The notes under the pieces: model-generated
Seen by the model: only the letters and a program-made list of their open reading frames with translations
Database searches by the model: none
What the model was told of the DNA's origin: nothing
Part shown: positions 37,623 through 45,643 of the stretch, piece after piece
Layout of the letters: every line of letters starts with the position of its first letter
How positions within the stretch are numbered: the stretch's first letter is position 1
Program-made: the position numbers and the translations under genes
Origin: Acidobacteriota bacterium
GTDB taxonomy: Bacteria > Acidobacteriota > Vicinamibacteria > Vicinamibacterales > UBA2999
Assembly (NCBI GenBank): GCA_018000455.1
Contig: JAGNJW010000003.1
Location: 62,001-126,000, forward strand
DNA: 64,000 bases
Direction of reading: 5' to 3'

Positions 37623-39839
37623 TCAGCCGCCGGGCGTGGCTGCTTCTTTGTCGATACGGTCGCCGAGCAGCTGCGCCAGCGCGTCGCGCACGCCCCGATA
37701 ATCGGGCACCGAGTAGCGGGCGTTGGCCGCGCCACCGCCCACCGCCACCGTCACTGCATCGCCCGGCAGCGACCTGAACAGATCCTCGTCGGTGCGATCG
37801 TCGCCGAAGGCGACCACCATCGCGTCGCCAGTCCCGGCCTCGTTCAGATGCTGGCCGACGGCGCCCTTGCTCACCCCGCGGAGCCGCACCTCCACCACCT
37901 TCTTGCCCTCGAGCACCTCGAAGGGCTGGTTGCTCAGGGCGTCGCCGAGCAGCATCCTCAGCTCGTGGGCCTGGCGGGCACCGAACTCGCGGTTGGCGCG
38001 CCGGTAGTGCCAGGCGACCGACGCGCTCTTGGTCTCCACGAACGCCCCGGGCGTCGTTGCCGTGAACTGCGTCAGGATCGGCAGGATGCGCGCCATCCAT
38101 TCGGGATCGAGGTGGGCGGTTGCCTTCCACGCCGCGGCGCCTCGCGGGCGCCACCAGAAGCCGTGTTCCGCCCACAGCGACACCGGCAGGTCGCCGAGCC
38201 ATGCCTCGAGCGTGTCGCGCGGCCGTCCACTGACGATGTCGACCTCGATGTCAGGCTGCGATCCGAGCGCCTGGAGCAACGTGCGGAGTTCGGCGTCGGG
38301 CGCGGCCAGGCCGGGCGAGCGGGCAAACGGCACGAGCGTGCCGTCGTAGTCGAGCAGCAGGCGCAGCCGACGGTTGACGGCCGTCTCGAGCACGCTCGCG
38401 AGCGCCGCTCCGGGTGGGGCGGCACGCGTGACCACCGGCGGGCGCACCGCCTCCAGCCGTTCGATGAAGTCGCGGGCCCAGCGATGCACATCGGCGCCGG
38501 CCACACGCTCCCGCATTCGAGACATGCGCGCCTGGCGCTCGGCGGCCGGCATCGCCAGGGCCCGTCGAATGGCCGACGCCACCCCTTCCACGTCATACGG
38601 GTTCACCGTGATTGCGCCATCGAGCTCGGCGACGGCGCCGGCGAACTCGCTCAACACCAGCACCCCGTCGTCGTCGACGCGCGAGGCCACGTACTCTTTC
38701 GAGACGAGGTTCATCCCGTCGCGCAGCGGCGTCACGAGCATGACGTCGGCCGCGCGATAGAGCGCGACGAGCTTGCGCTGCGATACCGACTGGTACATGT
38801 AGTGCACCGGCGTCGAGCGCAAGGTGCCGAGTTTTCCGTTGATCCGGCCGACCGTCTCTTCGACCTGGGTCTTGAAGCGCTGATAGGAGTCCACTTCGCC
38901 GCGCGACGGCACCGCCACCTGGATGTAGCGCAGTTCGTCGCGCAGGCCCGGATCGCTTTCGAGCAGCGACTCCACGGCTCGCAGGCGGCGCGGGATGCCC
39001 TTGGTGTAGTCGAGCCGGTCGACGCCGAGCAGGATGCGGCGGCCGCCCGCTTCCCGCCGGATGTCCTTGGCGGCAGCGACGACTTCGGAGTCCCCGGCCA
39101 GGGCAGTAAACCTCGCCGAGTCGATGCCCATCGGGAAGACACCCAGGTGCACGTCCCGTTCGTCGACGCGCACCCGATCGACCTGGGTCTCCACGCCTTC
39201 CACGTGCAGCAGCGACGTGACGAAGTGCCGCAGGTAGGAAAACGTGTGGAAGCCGAGCAGATCGGCGCCAAGCAGGCCGTGCAGGACCTCGTGCCGCCAC
39301 GGCAGGATGCGGAACACCTCCGACGACGGAAACGGAATGTGCAGGAAGAAGCCGATGCGCGCCTGCGGCAAACGGGCGCGCACCATCGCCGGCACCAGCA
39401 TCAGCTGATAGTCGTGCACCCAGATCGTGTCGCCGGACCGGTAGTGGAGGGCCACCGCCTCGGCAAACAACTCGTTGGCCTGTCGGTAGGCCTCCCAGCC
39501 GGTGGCATCAACCGGCACGCGGTCGATCAGATAGTGGTGCAACGGCCACAGCACACGGTTGGCGAAGCCGAGGTGGTGGCGCTGCATCGACGCGGCGGGG
39601 AAGTGAATGGGCACGATGCGACGGGCGGCCAGCTCGCGATCGAGCGCCTCGCGATGACCAGGATCGCTGTCGGGAATGGCTCCGGGCCATCCGATCCAGA
39701 GGCCTTCGGATCCGACGTGCCACGGCCCCAGCCCGGTGGCGAGGCCGCCGCTCGACGGCTTCAGATTCAGGCGCCCGTCGCGCACCTCGGCCGTGACCGG
39801 CAGTCGGTTCGACGCGATGATGAGACGTCCGCTTGCCAT
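37623..39839 (-). CDS. fused trehalose-6-phosphate synthase / phosphatase (OtsA-OtsB)
   Basis: The 738-aa protein starts MASGRLIIASNRLPVT, followed by a GT20 synthase domain (about residues 1-475). Landmarks are GLWIGWPG, DTIWVHDYQLMLVP, FFLHIPFPSSE, DRLDYTKGIPRRL and the nucleotide-binding LRDGMNLVSKEYVA. A HAD phosphatase domain follows (about 490-735) with LLLDYDGTLVPF, VDIVSGRP and VVAFGDDRTDEDLF. It makes trehalose from UDP-glucose and glucose-6-phosphate in one polypeptide, usually for osmotic and drying stress. It is divergent from a MarR gene across 39 bp. Confidence 0.94.
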   Translation of the reverse strand: MASGRLIIASNRLPVTAEVRDGRLNLKPSSGGLATGLGPWHVGSEGLWIGWPGAIPDSDPGHREALDRELAARRIVPIHFPAASMQRHHLGFANRVLWPLHHYLIDRVPVDATGWEAYRQANELFAEAVALHYRSGDTIWVHDYQLMLVPAMVRARLPQARIGFFLHIPFPSSEVFRILPWRHEVLHGLLGADLLGFHTFSYLRHFVTSLLHVEGVETQVDRVRVDERDVHLGVFPMGIDSARFTALAGDSEVVAAAKDIRREAGGRRILLGVDRLDYTKGIPRRLRAVESLLESDPGLRDELRYIQVAVPSRGEVDSYQRFKTQVEETVGRINGKLGTLRSTPVHYMYQSVSQRKLVALYRAADVMLVTPLRDGMNLVSKEYVASRVDDDGVLVLSEFAGAVAELDGAITVNPYDVEGVASAIRRALAMPAAERQARMSRMRERVAGADVHRWARDFIERLEAVRPPVVTRAAPPGAALASVLETAVNRRLRLLLDYDGTLVPFARSPGLAAPDAELRTLLQALGSQPDIEVDIVSGRPRDTLEAWLGDLPVSLWAEHGFWWRPRGAAAWKATAHLDPEWMARILPILTQFTATTPGAFVETKSASVAWHYRRANREFGARQAHELRMLLGDALSNQPFEVLEGKKVVEVRLRGVSKGAVGQHLNEAGTGDAMVVAFGDDRTDEDLFRSLPGDAVTVAVGGGAANARYSVPDYRGVRDALAQLLGDRIDKEAATPGG

Positions 39840-39878
39840 GAGCGAGCATCGTAGCATATTGTTTTGAGTTCAAACGAT
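39840..39878. promoter_or_regulatory. shared divergent promoter of otsAB fusion and marR with inverted repeat
   Basis: Only 39 bp separate the two start codons. The strip is AT-rich compared with its surroundings and contains the inverted repeat TTTGA-GT-TCAAA (39863-39874) plus a TATGCT/AGCATA element. MarR proteins bind such repeats over their own promoters. Autoregulation and control of trehalose synthesis by the neighbouring MarR are inferred. Confidence 0.5.
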
Positions 39879-40412
39879 ATGCCGCGTGCTTCCATCGCTG
39901 CTCGCTCGATGCCCGCGCCAGTGCTCCCCGGCGTCCTGGCGTTCATGCAGGTGCTGTGGGCCGTCGCCCATCGGCTCGAGCAGACATCGAAGCGGATGAA
40001 CGCGCGCCTGGGCGTGACCGGCCCGCAACGTCTGGTGCTGCGGGTCGTGGGTCTCTACCCCGGTGTGTCGGCCGGCGGCCTGGCGGCCATTCTTCACGTG
40101 CATCCAAGCACGCTGACTGGCGTGCTGCGGCGCCTCCAGCTGCAGGGCATGGTCCGGCGAAAGGGCGACCCGCGCGATGGTCGCCGCGTGCTGCTCAGTC
40201 TCAGTCCCGCCGGCATCCGCGCCAACGCCGGCCGCTCCGGCACGGTCGAGGCCGCCGTCGAGAGCGCCCTGACGGGGTGCGACGCCCGCCAGATGGCGGC
40301 GGCGACCGCGGTGTTGGAACGGCTGGCCGCCCGGCTCGAGCATCGCGACGACGCGGCCCCCCAGGCGCCGGGCGCCAGATTACGAGGACGGCATGCCACA
40401 GGAATGGATTGA
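39879..40412 (+). CDS. MarR-family transcriptional regulator
   Basis: The 177-aa protein has a winged helix-turn-helix: LGVTGPQRLVLRVVGLYPG, GGLAAILHVHPSTLTGVLRRL and the wing RRKGDPRDGRRVLLSLSPAG. Dimerisation helices flank it on both sides. ATG 39879 is preferred to an in-frame TTG at 39864 because the latter lies in the operator-like repeat. The gene's end overlaps the start of the mscS gene by 20 bp, so both are cotranscribed. The ligand is unknown; the neighbours point to osmotic or stress adaptation. Confidence 0.87.
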   Translation: MPRASIAARSMPAPVLPGVLAFMQVLWAVAHRLEQTSKRMNARLGVTGPQRLVLRVVGLYPGVSAGGLAAILHVHPSTLTGVLRRLQLQGMVRRKGDPRDGRRVLLSLSPAGIRANAGRSGTVEAAVESALTGCDARQMAAATAVLERLAARLEHRDDAAPQAPGARLRGRHATGMD

Positions 40413-41469
40413 TCTCGCCCCGGCCTGGCTGTGGCGGAGCCTGTCGACTCTCGGCATCGTGGCGGCAGCCTGGCTCAGCGGCCGCGTCGTGTCGTCGCTC
40501 CTGACGGCTCGTGTCATGCCCGGCAGTTCGCTGATGACCGAATCGTGGCTCGGATCGCTCAGGCAGACGCTGCGGCGCCGTCTGCCGTTGTGGGCGGCCC
40601 TGGTCGGCATCTGGGTGGCGTCGGGACACTGGCCGCTCACGCCCGAAGAGCGGCTCTTGCTCTCGCGCGTGCTGTTCGTCGTCGGTGCCGGCTCCCTCAC
40701 GCTCGCCGTGGCGCAGCTTCTCAGTGGCATCGTCGATGCTTACGGCGTCCGGATGGCGCCGGCGCTGCCGGTGACCAGCCTCACCAAGAACATCGTCTGG
40801 TCGGCGGTCGTCGTGCTCGGCGGGCTCATGATCCTGAACGGCATCGGCGTGTCGATCACGCCCATGCTCACCGCCCTGGGCGTCGGCGGACTGGCCGTGG
40901 CGCTGGCCCTGCAGGAACCGCTGTCGAATTTCTTCGCCGGCTTCTTCCTGTCGGTCGCCGGCCAGATCCGGGTCGGCGACTACATAACCCTCGACGGCGG
41001 GCACGGCGGCTATGTCGCCGACTTCTCCTGGCGCTCGACGCGCGTCCGCATGCTCTCCAACAACATCGTCGTGGTGCCGAACGCGCTCCTGGCCAAGGCC
41101 GTGGTCGTGAATCACCACTTGCCGAGCACCGACCTGGCCGTGCTCGTCGAGGTTGGCGTGGACTATGCCAGCGATCTCGGCCACGTCGAACGCGTGGTCG
41201 TCGAGGTCGGGCGGACCGTGATGGCCGACGTGCCGGGCGGCGTGCCGGATTTCGAGCCCTTCGTGCGCTTCCACACCTTCGCCGACTCCAGCATCAACTT
41301 CACCACCATCCTCCGTGCCGACGAGTACGTGGGCCAGTACCTGGTCAAGCACGAGTTCGTGAAGCGGCTGCATGCGCGGTTCAAGGCCGAGGGCATCGTC
41401 ATCCCGTTCCCCATCCGCACCCTGCACCACGCCACGGCCGTCGGATTGCCGCCGCCACCAGGCGAGTAG
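40393..41469 (+). CDS. MscS-family mechanosensitive channel
   Basis: The 358-aa protein has about five N-terminal membrane helices and the MscS pore helix region ALGVGGLAVALALQEPLSNFFAGFF. The beta domain follows with VGDYITLDGGHGGYVADFSWRSTRVRMLSNNIVVVPNALL. The C-terminal alpha/beta part ends FPIRTLHH. Such channels release solutes on hypo-osmotic shock. It follows a MarR gene with overlap and precedes a universal stress protein, giving a stress-related group next to trehalose synthesis. Confidence 0.92.
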   Translation: MPQEWIDLAPAWLWRSLSTLGIVAAAWLSGRVVSSLLTARVMPGSSLMTESWLGSLRQTLRRRLPLWAALVGIWVASGHWPLTPEERLLLSRVLFVVGAGSLTLAVAQLLSGIVDAYGVRMAPALPVTSLTKNIVWSAVVVLGGLMILNGIGVSITPMLTALGVGGLAVALALQEPLSNFFAGFFLSVAGQIRVGDYITLDGGHGGYVADFSWRSTRVRMLSNNIVVVPNALLAKAVVVNHHLPSTDLAVLVEVGVDYASDLGHVERVVVEVGRTVMADVPGGVPDFEPFVRFHTFADSSINFTTILRADEYVGQYLVKHEFVKRLHARFKAEGIVIPFPIRTLHHATAVGLPPPPGE

Positions 41470-41517
41470 GCAGTCTCACGGCGCCGTCGTATCATCACCC
41501 TGGCAGGAGAAATCAGC

Positions 41518-42459
41518 ATGACGACGCAGCAACCCGTCCTCGCAGCGATCGACTTCTCGGACGCCTCCGACGAGGCCCTGCGGCAGGCCCACGCCGAGGC
41601 CCTCCGCCGGCACACCGGACTCGTCGTGTGCCACGTGCTGCCCGAATCCTTCCGCGTGCGGGTGCTCTTTCCGCATGAAGCCGGCGTCGATCTGCCGGCG
41701 CAGGCGGCGCTCGAAGGCCAGGCGCGCGACGTGATGCGCGCGCGAGTCGACGACATCCTGGGCCCCACCGCCGTGTCCGTGACCCTCGAGGTCGACGCTG
41801 GCAGTCCGCATGCAGGCATCCTCGACGTGGCCGATCGCGTGCTGGCCGGGCTCGTCGTGACCGGACCCGGTCCCACCGCCGCCCGCGTCGCGCGTGCGTC
41901 GCACTTTCCCGTGCTGATCGCGCGGCCCTCGCCGGCCCGGGGGCCGGTGCTCGGCGCGACCGATTTCTCGACCGCGGCGCTGCCGGCGCTCACCGCGGCC
42001 GCCGAGCTCGCGGCTGCCGCCACCGACCCGCTCATCGTCATGCACTGCCTCGACGTGGAGCCGACGGCGGCGATGGTGGCGACCAGCGCCGGCGGCATGG
42101 TGCCGATGCCCTTCATGCCCGAGGTGATGCTGCAGGAGATGACCGCGCAGGCCACCGAGCGGCTCGAGGAGGCGCTGGCGTCGTTCGGTGTGCCGGGACG
42201 GGTGCTGGTACTGCTCGCGCCGGCGGGTCGCGGCATCGTCGATGCGGCCTCGGCCGAGCGTGCCACCCGGGTGGTCGTTGGCACTCACGGACGCGCCGGT
42301 TTCGCGCGACTGCTGATGGGCAGCGTCGCCGATTACGTGGCCTCGCACGCTCCGTGCTCAGTGCTGGTCGTGCCCCTCACCCCCGAGCCGGCTGCCGAGA
42401 CGGAGGCGGTACCCGCGGCGGCAGTGCCGCTCAACCTGGACGCGGCTGTACCGACATAG
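41518..42459 (+). CDS. tandem universal stress protein (two USP domains)
   Basis: The 313-aa protein holds two USP alpha/beta domains. The first begins VLAAIDFSDASDEAL and the second GPVLGATDFSTAALPAL. Only the second keeps the ATP-binding GxxGxxxxxxxGS pattern (VVGTHGRAGFARLLMGSVADYV followed by CSVLVVP). The first (VVTGPGPTAARVARASHFPVL) is degenerate. An AGGAG lies about 10 bp upstream of the ATG. It probably acts as a cytosolic stress or nucleotide-sensing protein. Confidence 0.9.
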   Translation: MTTQQPVLAAIDFSDASDEALRQAHAEALRRHTGLVVCHVLPESFRVRVLFPHEAGVDLPAQAALEGQARDVMRARVDDILGPTAVSVTLEVDAGSPHAGILDVADRVLAGLVVTGPGPTAARVARASHFPVLIARPSPARGPVLGATDFSTAALPALTAAAELAAAATDPLIVMHCLDVEPTAAMVATSAGGMVPMPFMPEVMLQEMTAQATERLEEALASFGVPGRVLVLLAPAGRGIVDAASAERATRVVVGTHGRAGFARLLMGSVADYVASHAPCSVLVVPLTPEPAAETEAVPAAAVPLNLDAAVPT

Positions 42460-42513
42460 CCGCTCGTGCCGCCTGGTTCCCGCTTGTAGCATCGTGCAGG
42501 GGAGGCTCGTTCC

Positions 42514-43176
42514 ATGTTCCAGTCCAGTACGCTCCTGGCATCACTGCGCGAGACCTGGGTCCGCCTCACGAGCATCGTTCCGGACCTCACGCTGGCGCTC
42601 GTCCTGCTCGTGGCCGGGTGGTTGCTGGCGCGCTTCCTCCGGCGCCTCAGCGTGCGGGTGCTCCGCTGGCTGCGCGTGGATTCCCTGGCCGAGCGCACGG
42701 GTTTCGAAGACTTCCTCGTGCGCGGCGGCGTCGATGCCACGGCTGTCACGCTGTTGGCCGGCGCCGTCTACTGGACCGTGCTGCTCGGCGTCTTTCTGGC
42801 CTTGCTCGATGCGCTGGGCATGCGCGCTGCCAACGTCCTGCTGGAGCGCCTGGCCACGTTCATTCCGAACCTCGTCGTCGCCGTCGGCATCCTCGTCTTC
42901 GGTTCGCTGCTGGCGCGGATCGCCGCCGGGCTCATCTACAGCTATCTGAGCAACGTCGGCACGCCAGCCGCAGGCCCCGTGAGCATGCTCGCCCGCTACG
43001 CCGTCTTCGCCTTCGTGGTGTTCATGGCTGCCGAGCAGCTCGCCATCCGCAGCGAAGTGCTGATCTCGGGCTTCCAGATTGCCTTTGCGGCCGTGTGCCT
43101 GGCCGCCGCCTTGGCCTTCGGACTGGGCGGCCGCGACTGGGCAGCGCAGGTCATCGAGCGTTACACTCGGAAGTAA
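42514..43176 (+). CDS. membrane protein with conserved TM-helix repeats (MscS-related)
   Basis: The 220-aa protein has about five membrane helices arranged as repeats of the conserved TM-helix family. This is seen in LTLALVLLVAGWLLARFLRR, then VVAVGILVFGSLLARIAAG, and the final AAALAFGLGGRDWAAQVIERY. The repeat resembles the pore-lining region of MscS relatives, but no cytoplasmic MscS domain follows. GGGAGG lies 8-9 bp upstream of the ATG. Its job is probably membrane stress related; a channel function is not certain. Confidence 0.82.
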   Translation: MFQSSTLLASLRETWVRLTSIVPDLTLALVLLVAGWLLARFLRRLSVRVLRWLRVDSLAERTGFEDFLVRGGVDATAVTLLAGAVYWTVLLGVFLALLDALGMRAANVLLERLATFIPNLVVAVGILVFGSLLARIAAGLIYSYLSNVGTPAAGPVSMLARYAVFAFVVFMAAEQLAIRSEVLISGFQIAFAAVCLAAALAFGLGGRDWAAQVIERYTRK

Positions 43177-43180
43177 CCGC

Positions 43181-44023
43181 ATGATCATCGACTGTCATAC
43201 GCACATCAACTACTACGAGGATGAATCCACCGAGGCCTTGCCACAGTGTCTCGACCGCCTGCTGACGTCGATGCGCCGCAACCGCGTCGACGTGTCGCTG
43301 GTGCTCACCTCCTACAAGGTCACGCCGGCGCGCCCCTCGACGCGTGCCGCCGTCGCCGCCACCGCGCACCTGCCGAACGTGCACGTCGTGGCCGGATTGT
43401 CGTGGGCGACCTTCTCGAAGACCGATGTCGACGATCTGCGGCAGCTGCTCGAGGAGAAGGCGATCCGGGCGCTCAAGATCTACCCTGGGTACGAGCCCTT
43501 CTATCCCGCCGACGAGCGCTTCGCGCCGGCCTACGAACTGGCCGAAGCCTACGACGTGCCGGTGATGATTCACTCGGGCGACACCTACGCGCCCCGCGGC
43601 AAGGTGAAGTACTCGCACCCCCTGCACGTGGATGACGTGGCGGTCGACTTCCCGCGCGTCAAGTTCCTCATCTGTCACCTCGGCAATCCGTGGTTCCGCG
43701 ACTGCATGGAGGTGATCTACAAGAACGACAACGTCTACGCTGACATCTCCGGCCTGGTGCTCGGCAACTTCACCGATCGCTTCGAGGCCTACATGCGCCA
43801 GCAGTTCAAGGAGATGGTCTCGTGGGGCATCAACCCCGCGAAGCTCCTCTACGGTACCGACTGGCCGATCTCGTCGATGGAGTCGTACCTGCAGTTCATG
43901 GACGAACTGCCGCTGCCGCCCGGCGACAAGGAGATGATGCTCCACCAGAACGCCTCGCGGCTGTTCAAGCTCGATGTCGCGCCGCCGGTGGCGGGTCTGC
44001 GGGCGATGCTGAGCCGGATCTGA
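43181..44023 (+). CDS. amidohydrolase_2-family metal-dependent hydrolase
   Basis: The 280-aa TIM-barrel protein begins MIIDCHTHINYY with the HxH metal ligands. ALKIYPGYEPFYP, VMIHSGDTY, LICHLGNPW with the third His and LYGTDWPISSM with the metal Asp complete the amidohydrolase_2 pattern. It is cytosolic. Members are decarboxylases or hydrolases of cyclic substrates, and the exact reaction is not evident. It starts 4 bp after the membrane protein gene and converges with the GNAT-nitrilase gene. Confidence 0.88.
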   Translation: MIIDCHTHINYYEDESTEALPQCLDRLLTSMRRNRVDVSLVLTSYKVTPARPSTRAAVAATAHLPNVHVVAGLSWATFSKTDVDDLRQLLEEKAIRALKIYPGYEPFYPADERFAPAYELAEAYDVPVMIHSGDTYAPRGKVKYSHPLHVDDVAVDFPRVKFLICHLGNPWFRDCMEVIYKNDNVYADISGLVLGNFTDRFEAYMRQQFKEMVSWGINPAKLLYGTDWPISSMESYLQFMDELPLPPGDKEMMLHQNASRLFKLDVAPPVAGLRAMLSRI

Positions 44024-44029
44024 GTCGCG

Positions 44030-45589
44030 TCAGATCTGCTGCTCTTCGTCGCCTTCGCGCGTGTAGCGCACCGAGTAGAGATCGCGCCGGCGATCTTCCC
44101 AGTTCATGACGGTGCCCTTGTGGCGCTGGCGCTTCAGCATCGCCAGGTCGACGTCGGCAAACACCACCGTCTCGATGTTCGGCTGGCACTCCGAAGCGAC
44201 GCCGTCGCGGCTGAAGTAGAAGTCCGACGGTGCCAGGATGCCCGACTGGGCGTAGTGGATGTCGGCGTGCTCCACTTCGGGCAGGTTGCCCACACATCCC
44301 GACAGCACCAGAAAGACGGGGTTCTCGACGCAGCGCGCCTGGGCGCAGTAGCGCACCCGCAGGTAGTCGTTGCGCTCATCGGTATTGAACGGCACGAACA
44401 GGATGCGCGCGCCCTGGGCGAAGGCGATGCGCGCCAGTTCGGGGAATTGGACGTCGTAGCCGACCAGCACGGCGATGCGCCCGCGGTCGGTCTCGAAGGT
44501 CTGCAGCGCACTGCCCGGCTGTACCCCCCACCACTTGCGTTCGTGCGGCGTGATGTGGAGCTTGCGCTGCCGCTCGATCGAGCCGTCGCGCCGGAACAGG
44601 TAGGCGGTGTTGAAGAGGCGGTCGTTCTCGAGTTCGAACTGACTACCGCCGACGATATTGAGGTGATACTTCACGGCCAGGCCGCGGAAGAGGTCCGAGT
44701 ACTTTGGCGTGAGTTCCGCCAGCATCCGCACCGAGCGTCCCGGCCGGTCGGCCTGAATCGTGGAAAGCAGCTGTGTAGTGAACAGTTCCGGAAAGAGCAG
44801 GAAGTCGGCCGTATAGTCGGAAGCGACATCGACGAAGAACTCGCACTGGCGGGCGAAGTCGTCGAAGCTGGCAATTCGCCGCATCTGGTACTGCACGGCC
44901 GAGAGCCGCACCGGGCTCGACCGCCGCAGTAACTGCCGCTGCCCGGATGGCGCGTAGTCGAGGTTCGTCCACTCCAGGAAAGTGGCGTAGCCCTGCGAGG
45001 CGGCATCGCTCGGAAAGTAGCCGGGGATCAGGCCCTTCAGCACGAACCCGTTCGACAGCTGAGGCGTGAGCACCGGGTCCACGAGATCCTTGTCGATCAC
45101 ACGCTGGACGTAGTGGCTGGCCGTCATGTCGTCGGCGTGCTGTCCGTAGCCGGGGATGCGCCCGCCGATGATGATGCCGCGCAGGTTGTGGTCGCGGGCG
45201 AGCTGGCGGCGGGCGTCGTAGAGCCGGCGCGAGAGCTTCATGCCGCGGAACTCTGGATCGACCATGATCTCGATGCCGTAGAGCATGTCGCCGTGCGGAT
45301 CGTGCGTGCGGATATAACCGTTGTCGGTGATGAGCTTCCAGTCGTGCCACTCCGAGTGGCCCGAGGCATCGACGATGAGGCTGTTGGCCGAGGCGACGAT
45401 GCGCCCTTCGAGATCGAGTACGACCTGGCCCTCTGGGAAGACCTTGAGCTGGCTCTCGATCTGCGCCCGGTTCCACGGACCCATGCCCGGGAAACAGCGC
45501 AACTGCAGCTCGACCAGGGCGTCGAAGTCGTCGATCACGAGCGGGCGAAGGCGCAGCGTCTTGCCCGGGACGTTCGGCGTCGATTCCAT
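44030..45589 (-). CDS. GNAT acetyltransferase / carbon-nitrogen hydrolase fusion with catalytic Cys missing
   Basis: The 519-aa protein has an N-terminal GNAT domain (about residues 10-215; GIEIMVDPEFRGMKLSRRLYDARRQLA is the acetyl-CoA region). A nitrilase-superfamily domain follows (about 230-510). The nitrilase Glu (LLFPELFTT) and Lys (QRKLHITPHE) are present. At the nucleophile, where ICYDxxFPE is expected, the sequence is VGYDVQFPELAR, so Cys is Gly. The hydrolase half is therefore probably inactive or works differently. ATG 45589 is chosen by similarity of the N-terminus. The fusion itself is a known bacterial architecture of unclear substrate. Confidence 0.85.
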   Translation of the reverse strand: MESTPNVPGKTLRLRPLVIDDFDALVELQLRCFPGMGPWNRAQIESQLKVFPEGQVVLDLEGRIVASANSLIVDASGHSEWHDWKLITDNGYIRTHDPHGDMLYGIEIMVDPEFRGMKLSRRLYDARRQLARDHNLRGIIIGGRIPGYGQHADDMTASHYVQRVIDKDLVDPVLTPQLSNGFVLKGLIPGYFPSDAASQGYATFLEWTNLDYAPSGQRQLLRRSSPVRLSAVQYQMRRIASFDDFARQCEFFVDVASDYTADFLLFPELFTTQLLSTIQADRPGRSVRMLAELTPKYSDLFRGLAVKYHLNIVGGSQFELENDRLFNTAYLFRRDGSIERQRKLHITPHERKWWGVQPGSALQTFETDRGRIAVLVGYDVQFPELARIAFAQGARILFVPFNTDERNDYLRVRYCAQARCVENPVFLVLSGCVGNLPEVEHADIHYAQSGILAPSDFYFSRDGVASECQPNIETVVFADVDLAMLKRQRHKGTVMNWEDRRRDLYSVRYTREGDEEQQI

Positions 45590-45607
45590 GCCACATCCTA
45601 CCCGCAA

Positions 45608-45623
45608 CCGGCCGGAAGGCCGG
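45608..45623. repeat. short GC-rich hairpin between genes
   Basis: CCGGCC-GGAA-GGCCGG forms a 6-bp stem in the 54-bp gap between the Asp-box protein gene and the GNAT-nitrilase gene, both on the minus strand. No U tract follows. It might act as a weak terminator or processing site. Confidence 0.3.
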
Positions 45624-45643
45624 CCCTGTCGTTCGCAAGACTC

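Noticed and set aside
37560-39854. Plus-strand open frame of 764 codons opposite the trehalose fusion gene
   Set aside because: His/Arg/Gln-rich shadow without motifs; the minus strand encodes complete GT20 and HAD domains.
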